A DNA stretch of 64,000 nt, from assembly GCA_963773735.1 (NCBI GenBank), contig CAVZCK010000020.1, positions 65,386-129,385 of the forward strand, read 5' to 3'. Of the stretch, positions 16,235-23,546 are shown one piece after another. Made by a program: the position numbers and the translations under genes. The number at the start of each line of letters is the position of its first letter. The stretch's first letter is position 1. The notes under the pieces are model-generated. The model ran no database searches and had not been told where the DNA came from. It saw only the letters and a program-made list of their open reading frames with translations. Origin of the DNA: CAVZCK01 sp963773735. GTDB taxonomy: Bacteria > Pseudomonadota > Alphaproteobacteria > Rhizobiales > Rhodomicrobiaceae.

Positions 16235-17833
16235 ATGACTGCCGCAGTTCAGACACTCGATATTTCACCCGTTGGCCGGGTCGAGGGCGATCTCGACGTT
16301 CGCGTCGACATTCAGAACGGCGTCGTCGTCAACGCCTGGACGCAGGCCGAGCTTTTCCGTGGATTCGAGGTGATCCTTCGGAACAAAGACCCGCAGGCTG
16401 GGCTTGTCGTGACCCCGCGCGCCTGCGGCATTTGTGGGGCATCGCATCTCACCTGCGCGGCCTGGGCGCTGGATACGGCGTGGCAGTCGGAGGTTCCGCC
16501 AAATGCGATCCTGGCGCGCAATCTCGGTCAGATCACCGAGAGTCTGCAGAGCATCCCGAGGCACCATTACGGGCTGTTCATGATCGACTACACGAATAAG
16601 AACTATTCGAGGTCCGCCTTTTACGAGGAAGCCGTCAAGCGCTGGGCGCCATTCACCGGCACGAGTTACGAGATCGGCGTCACGATTTCCGGCAGGCCGG
16701 TCGAGATATACGCGCTGCTCGGCGGGCAGTGGCCTCATTCCAGCTATATGGTGCCCGGCGGCGTGATGTGCGCGCCGACCCTCACCGACGTCACTCGCGC
16801 CTGGTCGATCCTCGAATATTTCCGGCGCAACTGGGCCGAGCCGGTGTGGCTCGGCTGTTCTTTCGAGCGCTATGAAGAGATCAGATCCTATGACGACTTC
16901 ATGGTCTGGCTCAACGAACGGCCGGAGCATGCAAATTCCGATCTCGGCCTGTTCTGGCGCATGAGCGTCGATATCGGGCTCGACAAATTCGGGCGCGGCC
17001 ACGGTCGGTATATTTCCTGGGGCTACCTCCCGCATGAGCACCGCTATAATCGCCCAACCATCGACGGGCGCAACGCGGCGCTGATCATGAAGAGCGGCAT
17101 CTATGACGGCCACGCCGACACGCACCAGCTCATGCATCACACGCATGCGCGCGAGGACGTAATGCACGCCTGGTATGACGAGCCGGGCGGCCGCCATCCC
17201 TTCGACCGGACGACGGTGCCATTGCAGAAGAACGATCCAGACATGGCTGGGAAATATTCTTGGGCAACGGCTGTCTACCACGACCAGATCGGACGCCTCG
17301 AAGCGGGTGGGCTGGCGCGCCAGGTCGTGGCCGGTGGCAAGCATGGCGAAGCCTGGCAGCACTACGATCCGCTTGTCGTCGATATGTACCGCAAGATGGG
17401 CGGCGCCAGCGTTCTGCTTCGCCATTTCGCCCGCATGCATGAGGTGGTGAAGCTCTATCGCGAAGCTGAAAGAAGCCTCCGCGAGTTCAAGATTAAAGAT
17501 CCATGGTATATCAAGCCGAACGAAAAAGACGGCCGGGGCTGGGGGGCGACCGAGGCAATTCGCGGCGCGCTCTGCCATTGGATCGAGATTCAGAACGGCA
17601 GGATCAAAAACTACCAAATCGTTGCGCCGACCACCTGGAATGTCGGCCCGAGAACCGACGTCGGGGACCGCGGCCCGATCGAGGAGTCGCTGATCGGCAC
17701 GCCGATCGCCGACCCCAGCGATCCCGTCGAGGTCGGCCATGTCTGCCGCTCCTACAACTCATGCCTCGTTTGCACGGTTCATGCGCATGACAGCAAGACC
17801 GGCAAGGAGCTGGCGCGCTTCCGGACCGCATAA
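16235..17833 (+). CDS. hhyL: [NiFe]-hydrogenase large subunit, group 1h
   Basis: A 532-residue catalytic subunit that binds the NiFe(CN)2CO centre. The N-terminal motif is RACGICGASH with Cys64, Cys67 and His71. The C-terminal motif is SCLVCTVH with Cys510, Cys513 and His516. Sixteen residues follow His516 and would be removed by the maturation protease after nickel insertion. Ser replaces the Pro usually found before the C-terminal CxxC, as in group 1h. ATG 16235 is preceded by TAGGAGA. It is 204 bases from hhyS, an unusually wide gap filled by two palindromes. Confidence 0.96.
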   Translation: MTAAVQTLDISPVGRVEGDLDVRVDIQNGVVVNAWTQAELFRGFEVILRNKDPQAGLVVTPRACGICGASHLTCAAWALDTAWQSEVPPNAILARNLGQITESLQSIPRHHYGLFMIDYTNKNYSRSAFYEEAVKRWAPFTGTSYEIGVTISGRPVEIYALLGGQWPHSSYMVPGGVMCAPTLTDVTRAWSILEYFRRNWAEPVWLGCSFERYEEIRSYDDFMVWLNERPEHANSDLGLFWRMSVDIGLDKFGRGHGRYISWGYLPHEHRYNRPTIDGRNAALIMKSGIYDGHADTHQLMHHTHAREDVMHAWYDEPGGRHPFDRTTVPLQKNDPDMAGKYSWATAVYHDQIGRLEAGGLARQVVAGGKHGEAWQHYDPLVVDMYRKMGGASVLLRHFARMHEVVKLYREAERSLREFKIKDPWYIKPNEKDGRGWGATEAIRGALCHWIEIQNGRIKNYQIVAPTTWNVGPRTDVGDRGPIEESLIGTPIADPSDPVEVGHVCRSYNSCLVCTVHAHDSKTGKELARFRTA

Positions 17834-18135
17834 GCAGAACTGCGGCTCAAAGCGCGTCGGACTTACCACGGCCGGGCTGTTCGTCACGAGCGGATGGCTC
17901 GGCGCGCTGGTTTTTGACAGTGCAATCGGCGAAAGTCTGGTTCGGCACCGTCGCCGCGCTGGCAACTCGTACCTATTCGTAATATGATTGATGAAAAAGA
18001 TATCCCATTTTGTGTATTTTGCACTCAATATGTAAATAAGACGAGAACGAGATATTTGTCTATATCTTGTCGATGCGTAGGTCTGGGCGCGGATGGCGCA
18101 GCTCCGATATGCGAAACAGGGTAGGGGATGCGAAA
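17834..18135. other. Intergenic stretch after hhyL
   Basis: About 300 bases without a supported gene. The second half (about 17975-18065) is AT-rich relative to its surroundings. No terminator with a T-run and no clear promoter are visible. Confidence 0.5.
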
Positions 18136-18465
18136 ATGTGGAGCAACGCGCTTTCCGAGGTCGATCACCCCGACTTGTTGAGCGAGATTGCGGAATTGCT
18201 CGAACAGGGACTTGAAACCCAGGTCGATCCGTTTCCGGAAACGGACAAGGAATTCGCCGACATTCTGCTTCAGCTGCGCCAGCTCGACCCGAACGACTTG
18301 AAATCGAAACTGATCGTTGGCGGGTTCGTCAATCATCCTTGGGGCCCGGATCAGCAGCGCTGCATGGAGTGCATGTATTATCTCGTCCACCGAAAATGGT
18401 GCGATCTGCCTGAACTATCCGTGCCGGTCGAGCCAGATTGGTGGTGTCGGCTTTGGCGGATTTGA
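18136..18465 (+). CDS. HiPIP-like four-cysteine protein, copy 1
   Basis: A 109-residue protein with four Cys in its C-terminal third: C76-x2-C79-x9-C89-x14-C104. The context is CMYYLV, LPEL, PVEPDWWCRLWRI. The spacing and the aromatic residue before the last Cys resemble high-potential iron-sulfur proteins, so a [4Fe-4S] site is likely but not proven. The N-terminal part is acidic and helical. ATG 18136 has GGGGA upstream. It has no signal peptide. A second copy lies 143 bases downstream. A role as electron acceptor of the hydrogenase is inference. Confidence 0.8.
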   Translation: MWSNALSEVDHPDLLSEIAELLEQGLETQVDPFPETDKEFADILLQLRQLDPNDLKSKLIVGGFVNHPWGPDQQRCMECMYYLVHRKWCDLPELSVPVEPDWWCRLWRI

Positions 18466-18608
18466 CTCGAGTGCGCTGACATATTGACCAGGCGCATGCG
18501 TCAGTGCACTCGTTGTTTGTTTCTGCATCGATTTTACTAAACTCCGGCTGAAGCCTCCGTTTGGATCGATGCATTAGGGAGGCGCAAGAAACGCGAGGGA
18601 GGCCGGCG

Positions 18609-18923
18609 ATGAGCAGCGATGCCGATGCAAAGCGCGAACAAATCATAGAGCTGCTTTCGAGCGGATTAGGAACCGAGGTCTATCCGCGAGCCGATACCCA
18701 TGAGCAAGTTCAGGCCATCGTCAAGAGGCTGCAGGTGGAAGGCCGCGACCTCAAAGGAAAGCTCGTCATCGCCGGCTTTTCCATCGTGCCGGTGGAGCAC
18801 AATGAGATCGAGCAGGCCTGCCAAACCTGTATGTATTATCTGGTGCGCCGCCGCCATTGCGCGCTCCCGGAATTGGATTTGCCGGTCGAGCCGGATTGGT
18901 CTTGCCGGCTTTGGCGCATTTAG
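18609..18923 (+). CDS. HiPIP-like four-cysteine protein, copy 2
   Basis: A 104-residue paralogue of the preceding gene. The four Cys keep exactly the same spacing (C71, C74, C84, C99) and the blocks CMYYLVRRRHC, LPEL and PVEPDWSCRLWRI are nearly identical, while the N-terminal half has diverged. The shared KGKLVIAGF / KSKLIVGGF strand supports common descent. ATG 18609 follows GAGGGAGG. The stop codon TAG is also the first base triplet of a palindromic repeat. Confidence 0.8.
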   Translation: MSSDADAKREQIIELLSSGLGTEVYPRADTHEQVQAIVKRLQVEGRDLKGKLVIAGFSIVPVEHNEIEQACQTCMYYLVRRRHCALPELDLPVEPDWSCRLWRI

Positions 18924-19048
18924 AGCGAGATCCGAAAAACCTGTCCCCGTGGAAGACGGAGGATAGGAACCGGTTTTCGGAAAAATCGAGCGACAAAACA
19001 GATAGATAGAACGACGCGAGCGATTCCATCTGAGCGAACGTCGCTCTA
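18921..19048. repeat. Rhizobiales-type palindromic element
   Basis: Terminal inverted repeats TAGAGCGA (18921-18928) and TCGCTCTA (19041-19048) enclose an inner pair CCGAAAAACC / GGTTTTCGG. The inner part resembles the common rhizobial motif with GGAACCGGTTTTCGG. It fills the gap between the second HiPIP-like gene and the protease gene. Confidence 0.7.
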
Positions 19049-19055
19049 GCGGCCG

Positions 19056-19553
19056 ATGACGGACAGTATTGCGATAATTGGCTGCGGCAACGTCAATCGC
19101 AGCGACGATGGTGCAGGAGCCGAAGTGTTGCGGCTGCTGGCTCTGGACGAGCGGAACGGACTCATTAACGATGTCCGGCTGCTCGATGCGGGGACCGACG
19201 GAATGGCGGTGATGTTCGCCGCCAAGGGCTGCCAAACGCTCATCGTCGTCGATGCTTGCCGCTCGGGCGCCGAGAGCGGCGCGGTGTTCGAAGTGCCGGG
19301 CCACGAGCTTGAGCAGCCGCCGCCCGGCGGCTTCAATCTGCATGATTTCCGCTGGGACCACGCCCTGTTCGCCGGGCGCCAGATGTTTCGCGAGCACTTT
19401 CCCGCCGACGTCACCGTCTTCCTTATCGAAGCCGAACATCTCGATTTCGGCGTTGGCCTGTCGGAAAAAGTTGCGAGCGCGGCGCACAAGGTTGCAAGCC
19501 GAATCCGCGAGCTGATCGCGGAGCGTCAACTGGCGGGGTCGAGCCTATCGTGA
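19056..19553 (+). CDS. Hydrogenase maturation protease (HyaD/HybD family)
   Basis: A 165-residue nickel-dependent endopeptidase that trims the C-terminus of the hydrogenase large subunit. It has the N-terminal GCGNVNRSDDGAG, a second metal ligand in VVDACRSG (D66) and a His in GFNLHDF (H96), matching the Glu/Asp-Asp-His ligand set known from HybD. The expected substrate is the HhyL tail after His516. The next gene overlaps its stop by four bases. Confidence 0.92.
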   Translation: MTDSIAIIGCGNVNRSDDGAGAEVLRLLALDERNGLINDVRLLDAGTDGMAVMFAAKGCQTLIVVDACRSGAESGAVFEVPGHELEQPPPGGFNLHDFRWDHALFAGRQMFREHFPADVTVFLIEAEHLDFGVGLSEKVASAAHKVASRIRELIAERQLAGSSLS

Positions 19554-19867
19554 CCGACACGGCTGCTCAGGTGTATTTCCGCGACGGGCGGCTCTATGTG
19601 ACGCGGGCGGCGTACGACGCGTTTTTTGCGCCCAGCACAACAGTCGTTCTTCTTAGGCAAGGCGCGGACCTTCTGGGATTGCCTGTGCAAAACGCCGCCT
19701 CCGGCGGATATGTTCTGAAAATTCGCAACGCGGCGGGCGACCGGGTGGTCAGCGCCGCGGATTTCTTTCGTGATCAAGGTGTTGAAGACGACGCCGAATG
19801 GCGCGGATCATTCGCCTGGTGTAAAAACTATCACGGTCTCCGGATGTACGAATTCTTCCGGATGTAA
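19550..19867 (+). CDS. Conserved hydrogenase-locus protein of unknown function
   Basis: A 105-residue soluble protein starting with GTG and overlapping the protease stop (GTGA), so coupled translation is likely. Visible blocks are VYFRDGRLYVTRAAYDAFF, LPVQNAASGGYVLKIRN and WCKNYHGLRMYEFFRM. There is no signal peptide, CxxC or membrane segment. I do not recognise the family. Its place directly after the protease suggests a maturation or assembly role. Confidence 0.7.
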   Translation: MTDTAAQVYFRDGRLYVTRAAYDAFFAPSTTVVLLRQGADLLGLPVQNAASGGYVLKIRNAAGDRVVSAADFFRDQGVEDDAEWRGSFAWCKNYHGLRMYEFFRM

Positions 19868-19965
19868 ACAAAATTTCCGATATGTACAATTGATTGACGA
19901 AACGAAAGAAATGAGATTACCTCTATACAAACAAAGTTTTCTGTCCGACCATGCGGGAGGAGCGG

Positions 19966-20979
19966 ATGGTTTCCGCTGATCTCTTTAAGGATCAGTTCGC
20001 TGCGGCGCTGGCTGCCGCCGAAGCTGAGACCGCGAGTCCGACAGAGCGCGCCGAGATGCTCATGGAGATTTCCATGGGCTTACAGAAACAGCCAAAAGAC
20101 CCAGCCCAGCTCAAAGCCGCCGCCGATCTCTGCGACAAGGCCCTTGAGATCTGCCCGGAAGAGGAAGCGCTGCTGAGAGCGCGGATCACGGCGCGCAAGG
20201 CGACCGCTCTGCAAGCCATACCGGCAGATGACGCGACATTCCTGGCAATGGCGCGCGACCTCTATACCTCCGTATTCCCCATATTCCAGGCTCAGGGCAC
20301 CCCGGAGGAATTGGCCGAGCTGGAAATGAATCTCGGCCTCGTTCTGCAAAGCCTTGCGGGGCTGGGCTGCGCGCGCATCACCGATGCGATCTCGGCCTAT
20401 CAGCGCGCCCTGCGGGTTTTCGACAGGCAGCGCTTTCCCCAGGAATTCGCCATTCTGCAGAACAATCTCGCCACAGCCTTTCTGACTATTCCGCTGTCTG
20501 ACGAACGCGCCAAGATGCGCGAGGCGCTTGCCGTCCAGGCTTTCGAGGAAGGCCTGCGTGTGGTAAACATCGTCGACCATCCGGTCGAATACGCCATGCT
20601 GCAGAACAATCTCGGCAATGCGCTGCAATATGCCTCCTCAGCGCACGGGGTCGCAAACAATCTGAGGGCCCTTGAAGCCTATGATGAAGCGCTCAAAGTC
20701 CGTACACGCAGGAATATGCCCATCGAATATGCGAACACACTGACCAACAAGGCAAATTGCCTGCAAAATCTGCCGGACGATCCGGAGCGGCCGGAACACG
20801 GCAACCGCGCGAACCTGGTTCAGGCGAAGGCCCTCTATGAAGAGGCCAGAGATATCTTCAAAGCCCGCGGCGAGAGCGGCAAGGCGGGTATCGTCGCCGA
20901 GATCGCGCTTCAATTGGAAGCTGAACTGACGGGATTGCCTGCCGGCAACGGCGGTCCGGGACATACGGCGCGCGCTTAG
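19966..20979 (+). CDS. TPR-like helical repeat protein
   Basis: A 337-residue protein made of tandem helix pairs. Repeated signatures include NLGLVLQSLA, LQNNLATAFLTI, LQNNLGNALQYA and TLTNKANCLQNL at about 40-45 residue steps, each followed by ...AYQRAL / AYDEAL. This is the tetratricopeptide pattern for protein-protein contacts. ATG 19966 is chosen because GGGAGGAG precedes it; ATG 19951 lies upstream. TPR proteins recur in group 1h hydrogenase loci and may scaffold the complex (inference). Confidence 0.85.
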   Translation: MVSADLFKDQFAAALAAAEAETASPTERAEMLMEISMGLQKQPKDPAQLKAAADLCDKALEICPEEEALLRARITARKATALQAIPADDATFLAMARDLYTSVFPIFQAQGTPEELAELEMNLGLVLQSLAGLGCARITDAISAYQRALRVFDRQRFPQEFAILQNNLATAFLTIPLSDERAKMREALAVQAFEEGLRVVNIVDHPVEYAMLQNNLGNALQYASSAHGVANNLRALEAYDEALKVRTRRNMPIEYANTLTNKANCLQNLPDDPERPEHGNRANLVQAKALYEEARDIFKARGESGKAGIVAEIALQLEAELTGLPAGNGGPGHTARA

Positions 20980-21007
20980 CATCGCCATCGAAATTCGGGA
21001 GGCTGAC

Positions 21008-21229
21008 GTGACGGTGGAGAGCCTGCTCCAGCAACCTTTGATCTGGTCTCTGGCTTTATCGGCGATCGGGTTCATCTCTGCGATGATCGGCGGCGCGGTG
21101 TCCGGCTTCGTGATCGCAGGCAAAGAGCTTGGCGCCGAGGTCGCGACGCAGATGGGGGCACTCTTCGGCCTCTTCTCAGGGCTTCCGGGCATCGCCGTCG
21201 CGCTCGTTACGCTGGCGCTGGTCGGTTGA
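21008..21229 (+). CDS. Small two-helix membrane protein
   Basis: A 73-residue protein with a GTG start after GGGAGG. Two hydrophobic segments are visible (about residues 12-36 and 48-72), Gly/Ala-rich and without charged residues, joined by GKELGAEVATQMG. It is not a recognised family. Together with the next gene it may anchor the soluble hydrogenase to the membrane or to quinone; that is inference. Confidence 0.7.
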   Translation: MTVESLLQQPLIWSLALSAIGFISAMIGGAVSGFVIAGKELGAEVATQMGALFGLFSGLPGIAVALVTLALVG

Positions 21230-21239
21230 GGAGGGACAG

Positions 21240-21464
21240 ATGCTCAGCATGGCGAAGAATGCTTTCATCCTTTTCCTCCGTGGCCGGCTCTTTGCCGAAC
21301 CCGGCAAGGCGCTGAGCCTCATGGCCGCAGGCGCCATTTTCACGGCGCTCCTCTGCATTGGCTTGGTCAAGGCCGGCACACCGCTCTGGGCCGCAGTGCT
21401 GGCGGCTGGATTCATCGGCGGAGGCTTGCAGCCGATTTTATTGAAGAGAATCCGATTTCGCTGA
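21240..21464 (+). CDS. Small two-helix membrane protein
   Basis: A 74-residue protein, ATG 21240 after GAGGAGGG, 10 bases downstream of the previous gene. A basic N-terminus (RGRLFAEPGK) is followed by two hydrophobic segments at about residues 25-44 and 47-65, and a basic tail KRIRFR, predicting both ends in the cytoplasm. No family recognised. It is clearly a pair with the preceding membrane protein. Confidence 0.7.
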   Translation: MLSMAKNAFILFLRGRLFAEPGKALSLMAAGAIFTALLCIGLVKAGTPLWAAVLAAGFIGGGLQPILLKRIRFR

Positions 21465-21474
21465 GTAAACGTCC

Positions 21475-22344
21475 ATGAATGCGCTCGATAAGGCGCCACC
21501 GCAGCGGAGCGATCTTTCCAGGCTTCTCGAAGACATCGAGCGGCTCGACGCTATTTTTGCGGAGTGGGACGACGCGCCGCGCAGCGCCGTTCATGCCTAC
21601 CGGACAGCGATTGAAGCCCTTCATGGCGATGCGATCCGCCGGCTGGTCGGCGCGCTGAAGAACGATCCAGCCGCCGCCGCCGCCATGAAGCACGCCGCCG
21701 CCGATGAGATTGTTTACGCCGTCCTGCGCCGCCACAATGTCATCAAGCCGAGCATCGCCGAGCGTGTCGAGACCGCGCTCCAGAGCGTGCGTCCCATGCT
21801 TGCCTCTCATGGCGGCGACATCGAACTCGTCAAGGTTGTCCCGCCCGCCATCGAAGTCCGCTTTACCGGCGCCTGCGACGGCTGCGCCGCGTCCGCGCTC
21901 ACCTTTCACGCCGGGGTGAAGAAGGCGGTCGAAGACGCCTGCCCGGAAATTACGGACATCATCCAGGTCAAGGGCCACGCTGGCGGCGCGAATGGGGCTG
22001 TAAATTTCATCAGCCCCTTCGCATTGAATGCATCCGGCGACTGGCTATTTGCGGGCCGGCTGAACGAGATTCCCGAAGGCGGCGTTTGCGCCCTGTCGTT
22101 GGGCGGCGAAAAAGTGCTGCTGTTCCGCCGCGGACCGGTCGTCGCCTGCTTCCGGAATGCCTGCGCGCATCTCGGCTTGCCGATCGACGACGGCGATGTT
22201 GAGGGCGCCATCATCACCTGCCCGCATCATGGCTTCCGCTACGACCTGACCAGCGGCGAATGCCTGACAGCGCCCGAGGTGCAGCTGCAGCCCCACGCCG
22301 TCCGGGTGATCGGCAATCGCGTTGAAGTGAGGCTGGCGCGATGA
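21475..22344 (+). CDS. NifU-like / Rieske [2Fe-2S] fusion protein
   Basis: A 289-residue protein with three parts: a helical N-terminus (1-90), a NifU C-terminal-type domain with GACDGC (Cys134, Cys137), and a Rieske domain. The Rieske ligands are C230-x-H232 and C249-x2-H252 in CAHLG and CPHHGF. It has no signal peptide or membrane helix, so it is cytoplasmic. NifU-Rieske proteins accompany group 1h hydrogenases and are the best candidate electron outlet of HhyS. It overlaps the next gene by ATGA. Confidence 0.9.
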   Translation: MNALDKAPPQRSDLSRLLEDIERLDAIFAEWDDAPRSAVHAYRTAIEALHGDAIRRLVGALKNDPAAAAAMKHAAADEIVYAVLRRHNVIKPSIAERVETALQSVRPMLASHGGDIELVKVVPPAIEVRFTGACDGCAASALTFHAGVKKAVEDACPEITDIIQVKGHAGGANGAVNFISPFALNASGDWLFAGRLNEIPEGGVCALSLGGEKVLLFRRGPVVACFRNACAHLGLPIDDGDVEGAIITCPHHGFRYDLTSGECLTAPEVQLQPHAVRVIGNRVEVRLAR

Positions 22345-23546
22345 GGGTCTCCCTTCAGCATGCCACGGCGAGTTTCCCCCGCTCCGGTTCGTCGGATCCG
22401 GAGCCTCTACCCCTGCCCCTGCTCTCTGTCGAGGGACCGCGCGTTATACTGGGCGGCCACCTCGGCAGAGATGGGCTCGCGGCGCCCATAAGGCCTGGCC
22501 GGGCCACGCTGTTCGGACCGCGAGGCGCCTGTCTGGCGACGGGGAGCGGACCGCTTTTCGTAGCGGACACGGGTCACCACCGCCTGATGATCTGGTCGGA
22601 GGCTCCAGCTCAGGATGATCAGTTTGCCGATCTTCTCATTGGCCAGCCCGATTTCTGCTCCGAAGGGCGCAACGCCAAGACCGCAATCGGCGCGGCGACG
22701 CTCAACGTGCCGACCGGCGTCGCGGCGGCGGGCGGCGTCCTTGCGGTCGCTGATGCCTGGAACCACCGCGTTCTGATCTGGCATGGCTACCCGGCGCGCT
22801 CCAACCAGCCAGCCGATGTCGTTCTCGGACAGGCCGATTTTGAGGCCGGCCTCGCCAATCGCGGGGCGGACCGCCCGGACGCCGATACGCTCAACTGGTG
22901 CTATGGCGTGACGATCGCGGACGGCCGGCTCTTCGTCGCCGATACCGGGAACCGGCGCGTGCTCATTTGGGACCGCGTCCCCGAACGCAACGGCACGCCG
23001 GCCAATCTTGTCCTGGGACAGAAATGCTTCACCTGCCGCGACGAAAACGGAGGCGAAGCCATCGGCGCGAGCGGCATGCGCTGGCCGCACGCCGTGACCT
23101 GCGCCGCCGGCAGGATCATGGTCGCCGACGCCGGCAATAATCGCGTCATGGTCTGGCGCTCGATGCCGCAGGAACATGGCGCGCCCTGCGATTTCGTGCT
23201 TGGGCAAGCCAGCTTCGCAGAACAGGAGAATAATGGCGCCGCCTATTGGCCCAATGCTGCGACGATGAATATGCCATATAGTGCCACCGCGCTCGGCGAG
23301 CGGATTGTCGTGGCTGACACGGCGAATTCCAGGCTCGTTGCTTTCTCGCGGCGCGACATCGCAATGGGCGCACGCGCGACGAGCCTTGCCGGCCAGCGCC
23401 GCTTTTCCGACAAGGGAGATAATCGCTGGGGTCCGCCTCGCCGCGACAGCCTCTGCTGGCCGTATGGCATCAGTGGGTGCGGCGAGGTTCTGGCCATCGC
23501 GGATTCGGGGAATAACCGCGTGCTGCTTTGGGAGGCTGCATCATGA
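22341..23546 (+). CDS. NHL-repeat beta-propeller protein of the hydrogenase locus
   Basis: A 401-residue protein with about five to six NHL-like blades. Recurring signatures are LFVADTGHHRLMIW, LAVADAWNHRVLIW, LFVADTGNRRVLIW and IMVADAGNNRVMVW, interleaved with VLGQ..F.. motifs. This predicts a propeller used as a protein-contact platform. There is no signal peptide. A CFTC pair near residue 228 is unusual for the fold. NHL proteins are recurrent companions of group 1h hydrogenases; their role is unknown. Overlaps hypF by four bases. Confidence 0.87.
   Translation: MRVSLQHATASFPRSGSSDPEPLPLPLLSVEGPRVILGGHLGRDGLAAPIRPGRATLFGPRGACLATGSGPLFVADTGHHRLMIWSEAPAQDDQFADLLIGQPDFCSEGRNAKTAIGAATLNVPTGVAAAGGVLAVADAWNHRVLIWHGYPARSNQPADVVLGQADFEAGLANRGADRPDADTLNWCYGVTIADGRLFVADTGNRRVLIWDRVPERNGTPANLVLGQKCFTCRDENGGEAIGASGMRWPHAVTCAAGRIMVADAGNNRVMVWRSMPQEHGAPCDFVLGQASFAEQENNGAAYWPNAATMNMPYSATALGERIVVADTANSRLVAFSRRDIAMGARATSLAGQRRFSDKGDNRWGPPRRDSLCWPYGISGCGEVLAIADSGNNRVLLWEAAS

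Noticed and set aside
16053..16268. A 71-residue minus-strand frame that could be read as an antitoxin-like protein
   Set aside because: It is formed almost entirely by the two palindromes and the hhyL start region, has no partner and no family match.
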